This document shows positions 1 to 5,809 of a stretch of 6,368 nt of DNA, piece by piece (within the stretch, counting starts at the first letter, position 1; each line of letters opens with the position of its first letter). The notes beneath the pieces are model-generated. The model saw only the letters and a list, made by a program, of their open reading frames with translations, was not told the origin of the DNA and ran no database searches. Both the position numbers and the translations under genes were made by a program. Source of the stretch: Bacteroidales bacterium (lineage in GTDB: Bacteria > Bacteroidota > Bacteroidia > Bacteroidales > VadinHA17); the NCBI GenBank assembly GCA_016936695.1, contig JAFGXK010000077.1, forward strand, positions 1 through 6,368, written 5' to 3'.

Positions 1-914
1 ACCGGGAATATGCTTACTACGTTCGAGTTGATGCTGACCGACATGTCGGCGGCAGGGGAGAGCCAGATTATTCCTTCGGTTTCCTGCGATGGATCAACGG
101 GATCGGAGAACACAATGTCGATGCTCCTGCTTCCTCCCTGCGCGACAATTATATCGGTAACGGTAAAGTCGCCGGCTGCCGGAATTGTAACATTGGTATT
201 CCCTTTCTGCCTGACCTTAGCCTGGGAGCCGTCCCACGACAGTTCCAGCTTCTGAGGGTTTTCAGTCCTTATTATGTCGGTAACAGTAAACCTGTGAATC
301 AAGATGTCGGAATGATTCCATACCACCTGCATCTTTTTTCTCCCCATTTTCGCCTGGAGATACGATTCCACCTCCTGAGAGACGATATAGTCGGAAGCGG
401 TTACCTGTCCGTGAAGGGAATATTTGTCGCCTTCGGGCATGCTCTCGAGTATTCCGGTGGTAACAATGAAATCTTTTTTGATGGTCTGGATCCATATCGG
501 GAATGTTTTCAGATTGTCCTTAACAGGCGCCAGACGGTCGAGGTTAAGCCTTCCTGAATATAGTGTACCCGGATCGAGTGGTTTGGCGGGCCTGAACACC
601 AGGGTCAGCTCATCGGTCCATTCCGCATCTCCCCTGATGACCGGTTCAAACATGAACAGTCCTGTCGCGTTTTTCCGGTTTATCTGTGCGGCAAATTCTG
701 GTGTGAAACGGATCTCAACCACTGAGTTTACTGATACAATCCCCGAGGTGTATCCTGCAATGTAATCACTGAATCCCTTGTCGATCGGAACCGCAACCTC
801 CGAAATGTCCTTCGGTTTTTTCAGGGAAAGCTTCACAGGCGTCTTTTCCGTCCTGCCGCATGAAATTAACAGTATGGTTGCCAGAACCGGAATAAAAAGG
901 CGAAGTGACTTCAT
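1..914 (-). CDS. Alpha-2-macroglobulin-like lipoprotein, N-terminal part (runs off left edge)
   Basis: An open frame of 304 codons starts with ATG at 912-914 and continues without a stop to the left edge, so only the N-terminal part is present. Residues 1-19 form a lipoprotein signal peptide: basic MKSLR, a hydrophobic stretch, then LLISC with Cys19 as the lipid attachment site. The mature part is beta-rich. Residues around 66-120 resemble the Ig-like start of Bacteroidetes alpha-2-macroglobulins (IRFTPEF, LVFRPAKPLDPGTLYSG). Residues 209-275 carry the pattern I associate with this family: FTVTDII, then WDG, then a second FTVTDII, then FSDPVDPSQ. Bacteroidetes members are usually about 1,800 residues or more, so most of the protein, including any thioester and bait region, lies outside. 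Bacterial alpha-2-macroglobulins are envelope proteins thought to trap foreign proteases, often next to pbpC. The assignment comes from remembered family patterns and is fairly secure. No strong surface-export signal follows Cys19 (GRTEKT). Confidence 0.82.
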   Translation of the reverse strand, partial: MKSLRLFIPVLATILLISCGRTEKTPVKLSLKKPKDISEVAVPIDKGFSDYIAGYTSGIVSVNSVVEIRFTPEFAAQINRKNATGLFMFEPVIRGDAEWTDELTLVFRPAKPLDPGTLYSGRLNLDRLAPVKDNLKTFPIWIQTIKKDFIVTTGILESMPEGDKYSLHGQVTASDYIVSQEVESYLQAKMGRKKMQVVWNHSDILIHRFTVTDIIRTENPQKLELSWDGSQAKVRQKGNTNVTIPAAGDFTVTDIIVAQGGSRSIDIVFSDPVDPSQETEGIIWLSPAADMSVSINSNVVSIFP

Positions 915-943
915 TTGAATTGTATTGAGATTTTACATGGGAT

Positions 944-951
944 TAAAATTA
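944..951 (-). promoter_or_regulatory. Possible -7 promoter element for the macroglobulin gene
   Basis: TAATTTTA on the minus strand matches the Bacteroidetes -7 consensus TAnnTTTG at all fixed positions but the last. It lies 29 bases upstream of the ATG in the 73-bp gap after dnaG. I see no TTG at the expected distance upstream, so the gene could instead be read through from dnaG. Confidence 0.3.
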
Positions 952-987
952 CGAAATTTTATCCCCTGAAGGAATGTTTTTGAGAGC

Positions 988-2934
988 TTATAACAGTATC
1001 CTGTTTCCGAGCTGCCGGGAAATCATCCCCAGAGCGGTGCTGAGGTTGTTAAACCGGTGCTGAAGCTTCAGCACTTTTTCCTGATCCCCTTCCTTCGCGG
1101 CTTCCTCAAGCTGCGTCATTATCTCCTTCCGGGCAGCAATGATTTTGTCGCTCTTGAACTTAAGCACGGCATCCGGCACTACATCCCTGAGCTTCATGTC
1201 CTCGGTCTCGACGTAGGTCTGCTTGTCTTTCCATATCCGGCTCAGCTCATGCGACTCCGACAGCACGTCAGCCGAAAACCTCGATATGTCGGGATCCTCA
1301 TGCTTTACAAAATGCTTGTCGCCCGGGATGAGGCCCTGCACGGAATAGAACCTGAAGTCGGCAAAGATCTTTGCACAGGTCTTGTCGTCGAATGAAAGAT
1401 CGTCGGAAGTGATCTCTTTTACGACGTAATCGGAAACCGTAATGACATCTTCCCTGCCATCCTCTTTGTTGATAATCCGTTCGAACTCCCTGCTTCCGTA
1501 TTTCAGAAGAAGGCGTATGACCTCCCTCTCTGAGTAAAATGATATGGTCTTGTAAACGACAGGCTTGACCGCCTGTACCGGCGGGACGGGAAGGTCCTCC
1601 AGCCCCGGGTATCTGTTTCTCTCCTGAAACGATTTCTGCTGCCTCAGCTTGTTAACTTCGTGGTAAAGGACCTCTTCGGAAACCTCCATAACCGCACTGC
1701 ACTCCTTAATGTATACAGTGCGCGTGATGCCCTCGGGGATGACGGCTATCGACTTTACTATATCCCTGATCAGGTTGGCCTTCTGGGTCGGATCGTTGTT
1801 CGCTTCGGCCAGCAGGAGCTGTGTCTTGAACCTTATGAAATCGGTTTCTTTCTCCTTCAGATAAAGAGAGAACTCCTCATTGCTGATTTTCTTGGAGTAC
1901 GAATCGGGATCCTCTCCGTCAGGCAGGAGCACGATTTTGACATTCATCCCTTCTTCGAGCACCAGGTCGATCCCCCTGAGCGAGGCTTTGATTCCTGCCG
2001 GGTCTCCGTCGTACAGGATCGTCATGTTCGGGGTGAACCGCTTGATGAGCCTTATCTGTTCCTGGGTTAGCGAAGTTCCCGATGAAGCCACAACGTTTTC
2101 TATGCCGGCCTCATGCATCGACATCACGTCGGTGTAGCCTTCGACCATGTAGCATCTGTCTTCGCGCGATATTGCCTTTCTGGCCTGGTAGATCCCGTAA
2201 ACGATCCGGCTCTTGTGGTAAATCTCCGATTCGGGCGAGTTGAGATACTTGGCGCTCTTCGGATCGGCCTTAAGTATCCTCCCGCCGAATCCGAGAACTT
2301 GTCCCGACAGCGAATGGATAGGGAACATAACCCTTCCGCTGAACCTGTCAAAGATCCGCTCTTCATGCTGGATAGTCAGTCCGGTCTTTACAAGCAGCTC
2401 GGTCTTGAATCCGTTCTCAATTGCCTTTTTTGAGAAGGAGTCGCGCTGCTCAAAACTGTAGCCGACTTCGAATTTCTTAAGGGTGTCCTGCCTGAAGCCT
2501 CTTTCCTTGAAATATGCCAGGCCGACTGAAATACCCTCATTGGTGTTATACAGGTTTTCAGTGAAAAGCCGTGATGCATAGGCCGTTATCACCAGCAGAC
2601 TTTCGCGTTCATTTTCCTTTTCTACTTCCTCCTGGGTCCTTTCCTTCTCGACAACCTCGATGTGGTATTTTTTTGCAAGGTATTTCAGTGCTTCGGGATA
2701 GGTGAGATGCTCATGCTCCATGATGAAGTTCACCACATTGCCAACTTTCCCGCATCCGAAACACTTGAATATCTCTTTTGACGGCGAAACAGTAAACGAG
2801 GGGGTTTTTTCATTATGGAACGGACACAGACCAAGATAGTTGACCCCCCGTTTCTTAAGGGGCACAAATTCCTGGATCACTTCAACTATTTCTGCAGCAT
2901 CGAGGATCTTGTCTATGGTCTGGCGGTCGATCAT
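988..2934 (-). CDS. dnaG: DNA primase DnaG
   Basis: This 648-residue protein is the replicative primase, which makes the short RNA primers for leading-strand initiation and Okazaki fragments and works with the DnaB helicase. The N-terminal CHC2 zinc finger is complete: Cys37, His40, Cys58 and Cys61 (CPFH and CFGCG). The RNA polymerase core includes FSGRVMFPI (about 198-206) and LNSPE (231-235). The TOPRIM fold follows, with VEGYTDV (Glu265), LYDGDPAG (Asp309 and Asp311) and EDPDSY (341-346), the usual metal-binding acidic residues. Residues from about 460 to the end form the less conserved helicase-interaction domain, ending in a helical LSTALGMISRQLGNRIL segment. Length is normal and nothing is missing. 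The start MIDRQTIDKIL matches the family N-terminus. The gene follows cobB on the same strand after 66 bp and has its own candidate promoter motif almost at the start codon. Confidence 0.98.
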   Translation of the reverse strand: MIDRQTIDKILDAAEIVEVIQEFVPLKKRGVNYLGLCPFHNEKTPSFTVSPSKEIFKCFGCGKVGNVVNFIMEHEHLTYPEALKYLAKKYHIEVVEKERTQEEVEKENERESLLVITAYASRLFTENLYNTNEGISVGLAYFKERGFRQDTLKKFEVGYSFEQRDSFSKKAIENGFKTELLVKTGLTIQHEERIFDRFSGRVMFPIHSLSGQVLGFGGRILKADPKSAKYLNSPESEIYHKSRIVYGIYQARKAISREDRCYMVEGYTDVMSMHEAGIENVVASSGTSLTQEQIRLIKRFTPNMTILYDGDPAGIKASLRGIDLVLEEGMNVKIVLLPDGEDPDSYSKKISNEEFSLYLKEKETDFIRFKTQLLLAEANNDPTQKANLIRDIVKSIAVIPEGITRTVYIKECSAVMEVSEEVLYHEVNKLRQQKSFQERNRYPGLEDLPVPPVQAVKPVVYKTISFYSEREVIRLLLKYGSREFERIINKEDGREDVITVSDYVVKEITSDDLSFDDKTCAKIFADFRFYSVQGLIPGDKHFVKHEDPDISRFSADVLSESHELSRIWKDKQTYVETEDMKLRDVVPDAVLKFKSDKIIAARKEIMTQLEEAAKEGDQEKVLKLQHRFNNLSTALGMISRQLGNRILL

Positions 2935-2938
2935 GTGT

Positions 2939-2946
2939 CAAAGATA
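2939..2946 (-). promoter_or_regulatory. Candidate -7 promoter element of dnaG
   Basis: TATCTTTG on the minus strand is a perfect TAnnTTTG. It ends only 4 bases before the dnaG ATG, so a transcript starting the usual few bases downstream would have little or no leader. No TTG is seen about 19 bases upstream. The site lies in the 66-bp gap between cobB and dnaG. Confidence 0.45.
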
Positions 2947-3000
2947 TCAGTAAAACGTGTGCGCCGGTTCTGCTTTTTGACAATTCGTGAGCAGCGCTTT

Positions 3001-3690
3001 TCATTTTATGGCCAAAAGCCTTGCGGCCAGTATCTCCACCCCTTTACCTGCCGGTTCCTTTATCACTTCAACATTGATGCCTGGCGGTACGGGAACATCA
3101 TTCGGGTCGATCAGCCACAGCGATGCTCCCTCGGGCACATATTCAATCAGACCGGCTGCCGGATAAACATTCAGCGAGGTTCCGATAACCGCAAAAATAT
3201 CTGCTTCTGAAGTTATCTTCACGGCTTCCCCGATCATCGGCACCGCCTCGCCAAACCACACGATATGAGGGCGAAGCTGACTGCCCAGGTCACATTTGTC
3301 TCCTTCATTTAGATCGTTATACCCGATATCGTAGATCAATGAGGGATCTTTCGTGCTTCTGGCTTTCGTCAGTTCACCATGAAGATGGATCACCCTGGTG
3401 CTTCCTGCCTTTTCATGCAGGTCGTCGACATTCTGGGTTATGATATGCACATCGAAATATTTTTCGAGCGCGGCCAGACCAAGATGTCCTTTATTCGGCT
3501 CACTTCCGGCCAGCTGTCTGCGTCTGTCATTGTAGAATTTCAGCACCAGCTTCCTGTTCAGCGCCCAGCCCATCGGCGAAGCCACATCTTCAACCCGGTG
3601 CTCTTCCCACAGACCTCCCGATTCACGGAAGGTTTTAATCCCGCTCTCGGCGCTCATCCCGGCTCCGGTGAGTATTACAAGTTTTTTCAT
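3001..3690 (-). CDS. cobB: SIR2-family NAD-dependent protein deacylase (class III type, zinc site degenerate)
   Basis: This 229-residue protein is a sirtuin, which uses NAD+ to remove acyl groups from lysines in the cytoplasm. Visible motifs are GAGMSAESGIKTFR (9-22, NAD binding), TQNVDDLHEKAGS (85-97), HLHGE with catalytic His104, LRPHIVWFGE (139-148) and GTSLNVYPAAG (170-180). FYNDRRRQL (52-60) closely matches E. coli CobB around Tyr92 and Arg95, the pair linked to desuccinylase activity; here they are Tyr53 and Arg56. The four-cysteine zinc site is not intact: the protein has only one cysteine, Cys133, and the first CxxC is replaced by a Ser-Thr-Lys stretch after KAR. I recall similar zinc-poor sirtuins in Bacteroidetes but cannot confirm it. 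I chose ATG at 3688-3690 because MKKLVILTGAG matches the family start; the frame stays open to 3768, but those 26 residues do not resemble the family and cover the intergenic hairpin. Confidence 0.93.
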   Translation of the reverse strand: MKKLVILTGAGMSAESGIKTFRESGGLWEEHRVEDVASPMGWALNRKLVLKFYNDRRRQLAGSEPNKGHLGLAALEKYFDVHIITQNVDDLHEKAGSTRVIHLHGELTKARSTKDPSLIYDIGYNDLNEGDKCDLGSQLRPHIVWFGEAVPMIGEAVKITSEADIFAVIGTSLNVYPAAGLIEYVPEGASLWLIDPNDVPVPPGINVEVIKEPAGKGVEILAARLLAIK

Positions 3691-3710
3691 TGATGGTAAT
3701 TTTGAACACC

Positions 3711-3718
3711 TAAAATTA
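3711..3718 (-). promoter_or_regulatory. Possible -7 promoter element of cobB
   Basis: TAATTTTA on the minus strand matches TAnnTTTG except for the last base. It ends 20 bases upstream of the chosen cobB ATG, which would give a short leader and supports the start at 3690 over 3768. The same octamer occurs upstream of the macroglobulin gene. Confidence 0.35.
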
Positions 3719-3733
3719 GAGAAAAAAATCCAC

Positions 3734-3759
3734 CCGGTCATCGAAAAGCTGACGACCGG
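3734..3759. repeat. Inverted repeat in the cobB-ubiX divergent region
   Basis: The arms CCGGTCATCG (3734-3743) and TGACGACCGG (3750-3759) can form a 10-bp stem with one A-C mismatch and one G-T pair around the loop AAAAGC. It lies between the candidate cobB and ubiX promoter elements, just upstream of both, where an operator would be plausible. It is not followed by a T-run in either direction, so a terminator is unlikely. Confidence 0.45.
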
Positions 3760-3783
3760 CAGCCTCATCTGTCAGGATAATGC

Positions 3784-3791
3784 TAATTTTG
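3784..3791 (+). promoter_or_regulatory. Candidate -7 promoter element of ubiX
   Basis: TAATTTTG is a perfect TAnnTTTG. It ends 22 bases before the ubiX ATG, placing a likely transcription start near 3796-3800 and a leader of about 15-18 bases. I see no clear TTG at the -33 position. Confidence 0.55.
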
Positions 3792-3800
3792 ATCCCGGAT

Positions 3801-3812
3801 TGTTATATAACA
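3801..3812. promoter_or_regulatory. Perfect 12-bp palindrome directly before ubiX
   Basis: TGTTATATAACA is a perfect palindrome ending one base before the ubiX ATG. If the candidate promoter is right, it covers the transcription start or the short leader, so it could be an operator or simply an AT-rich, unstructured translation start. It resembles TGTTATAACA upstream of the rhodanese gene. Confidence 0.35.
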
Positions 3813-3813
3813 T

Positions 3814-4389
3814 ATGACTGATTCAAAACGAAAGATAATAGTAACCGTCACCGGTGCCAGCGGATCGGTTTATGCTCAGAAGCTCATAGGTAAGCTGAGC
3901 GCTTTGAAACCCTCACCTGCTGAGGTTGCCGTGGTGTTTTCCGGGACTGCCCGGGAGATCTGGAAAGCTGAGATTGGCGGTCAGTTTGACGCCATCCCTC
4001 CTGCGAAGATCTATGAAAACAATAATTTTCTGGCACCATTCGCATCAGGATCATCTACCTTCGATACGATGATAATATGCCCTTCTTCGATGGGAACACT
4101 CGGACGTATAGCCAACGGTGTCTCCGACGATCTGATATGCAGGGCGGCTGATGTGATGCTCAAGGAACGCCGCCGGCTGATAATTGTTCCCCGTGAGACT
4201 CCCTATAACCTTATCCATATCAGGAACATGGAGACCCTCACCCTTGCCGGGGCGGTAATCTGTCCTGCAACTCCGTCTTTCTACAATAAACCTGCAACGA
4301 TCGACGACCTGGTAATGACCGTTGTTGAAAGAGTAATAGCTCTTGCGGGCTTCGAAAGCGATTCATATCACTGGATGGAAGATGATTGA
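3814..4389 (+). CDS. ubiX: Flavin prenyltransferase UbiX
   Basis: This 191-residue protein attaches a dimethylallyl group to FMN to give prenylated FMN, the cofactor of UbiD-type (de)carboxylases. The N-terminal Rossmann-like strand ends in VTGASGSVYAQKL (12-24), the phosphate-binding loop. The family signature follows: CPSSMGTLGRIANGVSDDLICRAADV (89-114), then KERRRLIIVPRETPYNLIHIRNM (117-139), and finally CPATPSFYNKPATIDDLV (150-167). Length is typical of the family (about 190). No ubiD is present in the window, so its partner must be elsewhere; in a Bacteroidetes host it may serve menaquinone synthesis or aromatic acid decarboxylation, but the sequence does not decide this. Its last 8 bases overlap the start of the yhbP-like gene, which suggests translational coupling. 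It is transcribed divergently from cobB. Confidence 0.96.
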   Translation: MTDSKRKIIVTVTGASGSVYAQKLIGKLSALKPSPAEVAVVFSGTAREIWKAEIGGQFDAIPPAKIYENNNFLAPFASGSSTFDTMIICPSSMGTLGRIANGVSDDLICRAADVMLKERRRLIIVPRETPYNLIHIRNMETLTLAGAVICPATPSFYNKPATIDDLVMTVVERVIALAGFESDSYHWMEDD

Positions 4390-4822
4390 TGAAAGGATAA
4401 AGAAGTTCTTCAGGAAGCATCACGTCCTTACAATCGCCACCTCCACCGATGCCGGTCCCTGGTGTGCGAATTGTTTCTACGTTTATCTTGAAGAAGAGAA
4501 TTCGCTGGTCTTCACCACCGATCCCGATACCCGGCACGGGAAGGAGTTCCTTATAAATAATCTTGTTGCGGGATCGGTTGTTCTCGAGACCAGAATAATC
4601 GGAATGATCCGCGGAATACAGTTCCGTGGAATCGTCTCCGAACCCATAGGTGACCTTGCCCACAGATCCAAACAAGCCTACCTCCGCCGTTTCCCGGTAG
4701 CCATGCTGATGGACACGCATTTGTGGGTGGTTCAGCTTACGTATATCAAGATGACGGATAATAGATTGGGATTTGGGAAAAAACTGATCTGGTCATTCGA
4801 TTTAGATAATTTCGATAGTTAG
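4382..4822 (+). CDS. yhbP: YhbP-like protein (UPF0306, FMN-binding split-barrel superfamily)
   Basis: This 146-residue protein matches the remembered E. coli YhbP sequence along its whole length. Shared blocks are WCANCFY (27-33), DTRH (49-52), MIRGIQFRG (75-83), AYLRRFPVA (99-107) and KMTDNRLGFGKKLIW (123-137). The family is related to the pyridoxamine 5'-phosphate oxidase split barrel and probably binds a flavin, but its reaction is unknown to me. It has no signal peptide or membrane segment, so it should be cytoplasmic. The start at 4382 (ATGATTGA) overlaps the ubiX stop by 8 bases. The frame extends upstream to 4343, but those codons lie inside ubiX and do not resemble the family. The overlap suggests co-expression with ubiX, and a functional link through flavins is an inference. 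It ends at a convergent intergenic region facing ribE. Confidence 0.9.
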   Translation: MIDERIKKFFRKHHVLTIATSTDAGPWCANCFYVYLEEENSLVFTTDPDTRHGKEFLINNLVAGSVVLETRIIGMIRGIQFRGIVSEPIGDLAHRSKQAYLRRFPVAMLMDTHLWVVQLTYIKMTDNRLGFGKKLIWSFDLDNFDS

Positions 4823-4852
4823 AGAATTGCTGTTTTCTTTAAATGTTTTTTT

Positions 4853-4915
4853 GTTCTGCCGGTTCTGCCAGTTGTGCCAGTTGTGCCAGTTGTGCAGGTT
4901 TTGCCGGTTGTGCAA
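4853..4915. repeat. Seven tandem 9-bp repeats
   Basis: Seven consecutive 9-base units start at 4853, 4862, 4871, 4880, 4889, 4898 and 4907. The consensus is GTTSTGCCR: GTTCTGCCG, GTTCTGCCA, GTTGTGCCA twice, GTTGTGCAG, GTTTTGCCG and GTTGTGCAA. The third and fourth units are identical, and the rest differ by one to three bases. The array lies between the convergent yhbP-like and ribE genes, and its last unit runs into the tail of the dispersed repeat at 4911. Confidence 0.9.
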
Positions 4916-4960
4916 GGTTTTCCCCATACGGATCCCCTCCTATGGAGGGGTAGGGGTGGG
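4911..4960 (-). repeat. Dispersed hairpin repeat, copy 1 (inverted relative to copies 2 and 3)
   Basis: On the minus strand this reads CCCACCCCTACCCCTCC, loop ATA, GGAGGGGATCC, then a tail GTATGGGG...CCTTGCA. The two core arms are identical to those of the other two copies. CCCCTCC and GGAGGGG (4934-4940 and 4944-4950) form a 7-bp GC stem. It lies 46 bp past the ribE stop in the convergent intergenic region. There is no T-run after the stem, so it is not a classical terminator. Confidence 0.9.
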
Positions 4961-5006
4961 TGTTGCAGAAGTGCTATAGCAAGAAAGAAAACCGGCATAA
5001 CTTTTT

Positions 5007-5609
5007 TCAAACTTTCCCCAATATCTGCCTGACTATCTTGGCTATATACTTCCCCAATATATCGAATTCCAAATTAACCACCGTCCCTTTCTTTATCTGA
5101 TGGAAATTCGTCATCTCATACGTGAACGGTATGATCGCCACCTGAAACGACTTTGGTTGTGAGTTCACAACAGTAAGACTCACCCCGTTGACTGACACCG
5201 AACCTTTCTCGACAGTTATATAATCATCCTGTGCCGGTTCGTATCCGAAGGTGTAATACCAGCTGCCGCCGCTTTCGGTGACATCGGTGCAGACTGCAGT
5301 CTGGTCGACATGTCCCTGGACCATATGTCCGTCGAGCCTGCCGTCGAGTCTGGCGCTGCGCTCGAGATTTACCTTGTCTCCCGGCTTCAGAAGCCCGAGA
5401 TTCGATTTCTCGAGCGTCTCCCTGATTGCCGTGACGGTATAGGTATCCTTGTCCTTCTTCACCACGGTAAGGCAGACGCCGTTGTGGGATATGCTCTGGT
5501 CTATCTTCAGCTCATCTGCAAATGAGCAAAGCATCGTAATATGCAGATTGTCCTTCTCCTTTTCGAGACTGACGACTGTTGCCGCTTCTTCTACTATTCC
5601 TGAAAACAT
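5007..5609 (-). CDS. ribE: Riboflavin synthase (alpha chain)
   Basis: This 200-residue protein makes riboflavin by dismutation of two molecules of 6,7-dimethyl-8-ribityllumazine, the last step of the pathway, in the cytoplasm. It shows the expected two tandem lumazine-binding domains. The first runs from MFSGIVEE (1-8) with SHNGVCLTV (41-49) and ETLEKSNLGLLKPGDKVNLER (64-84). The second starts at DGHMVQGHVD (93-102) with GSVSVNGVSLTVV (136-148), IPFTYEMTN (160-168) and VVNLEFDILGKYI (177-189). Length is normal and no conserved segment is missing. The start MFSGIVEE is diagnostic for the family. No other rib genes are nearby, so it is probably transcribed alone from the promoter motif 25 bases upstream. 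The gene lies between two oppositely oriented copies of the dispersed hairpin repeat. The name ribE follows common usage for riboflavin synthase (also called ribC in E. coli). Confidence 0.97.
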   Translation of the reverse strand: MFSGIVEEAATVVSLEKEKDNLHITMLCSFADELKIDQSISHNGVCLTVVKKDKDTYTVTAIRETLEKSNLGLLKPGDKVNLERSARLDGRLDGHMVQGHVDQTAVCTDVTESGGSWYYTFGYEPAQDDYITVEKGSVSVNGVSLTVVNSQPKSFQVAIIPFTYEMTNFHQIKKGTVVNLEFDILGKYIAKIVRQILGKV

Positions 5610-5633
5610 AACATTGTCAAATTAGATTAAGTG

Positions 5634-5641
5634 CAAAGGTA
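5634..5641 (-). promoter_or_regulatory. Candidate -7 promoter element of ribE
   Basis: TACCTTTG on the minus strand is a perfect TAnnTTTG ending 24 bases before the ribE ATG, giving a leader of roughly 15-20 bases. That leader is far too short for an FMN riboswitch, and I see no such element in front of ribE. No clear TTG is present at -33. Confidence 0.6.
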
Positions 5642-5679
5642 TTGAAAAACTTTAGCCTGATCTTCAGCCTTCCAATAAA

Positions 5680-5727
5680 CCCACCCCTACCCCTCCCAGG
5701 AGGGGATCCGTTTGGGATAGCCTTGCA
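5680..5727 (+). repeat. Dispersed hairpin repeat, copy 2
   Basis: The sequence reads CCCACCCCTACCCCTCC, loop CA, GGAGGGGATCC, then a tail GTTTGGGATAGCCTTGCA. The stem arms are 5690-5696 and 5699-5705. It lies in the gap between the rhodanese stop and the ribE promoter. It is in the same orientation as copy 3 and opposite to copy 1. Confidence 0.9.
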
Positions 5728-5747
5728 ATGTATGACTCACGCACGCA

Positions 5748-5809
5748 CCCCTTCTCCATTTCTCCCCTTCACATCTTCTCCCCCTCTCCCCTTCTCCTCT
5801 TCCTTCCTT
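5748..5809. repeat. Pyrimidine-rich low-complexity tract over the 3' end of the rhodanese gene
   Basis: The plus strand here is almost all C and T (for example TTCTCCCCCTCTCCCCTTCT), with only a few A residues. The tract spans the intergenic region and the last 13 codons or so of the minus-strand rhodanese gene, where it encodes a basic and Gly/Glu-rich tail. It looks like imperfect simple-sequence DNA. Confidence 0.75.

Noticed and set aside
10..765. Plus-strand open frames across the left part
   Set aside because: They are shadows of the macroglobulin gene, which is open on the minus strand for 304 codons with a lipoprotein signal peptide.
1057..2461. Plus- and minus-strand frames of 60-136 codons within dnaG
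   Set aside because: They have no recognisable domains and lie wholly inside an intact, well-recognised primase gene.
3691..3768. 26-residue N-terminal extension of the sirtuin
   Set aside because: The extension does not resemble sirtuin N-termini and covers the intergenic hairpin and a candidate -7 element. ATG at 3690 gives the usual MKKLVILTGAG start.
4343..4381. Upstream start for the yhbP-like gene inside ubiX
   Set aside because: The extra 13 residues are out-of-frame ubiX sequence and the family match begins at the ATG at 4382.
4934..4950. Hairpin repeat as a Rho-independent terminator between convergent genes
   Set aside because: The GC stem is present but no T-run follows it on either strand, and the other copies lie where termination would not be needed in the same direction.
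4819..5010. 63-codon minus-strand frame with a TTG start overlapping the ribE stop and a signal-peptide-like beginning
   Set aside because: Its body is translated from the dispersed hairpin repeat and the 9-bp array (runs of Thr-Thr-Gly), and the TTG start is weak. Such peptides are typical artefacts of intergenic repeats.
5610..5768. FMN riboswitch upstream of ribE
   Set aside because: The candidate leader is under 30 bases, and the rest of the gap is a repeat and a pyrimidine tract. No conserved RFN-element sequence is visible.
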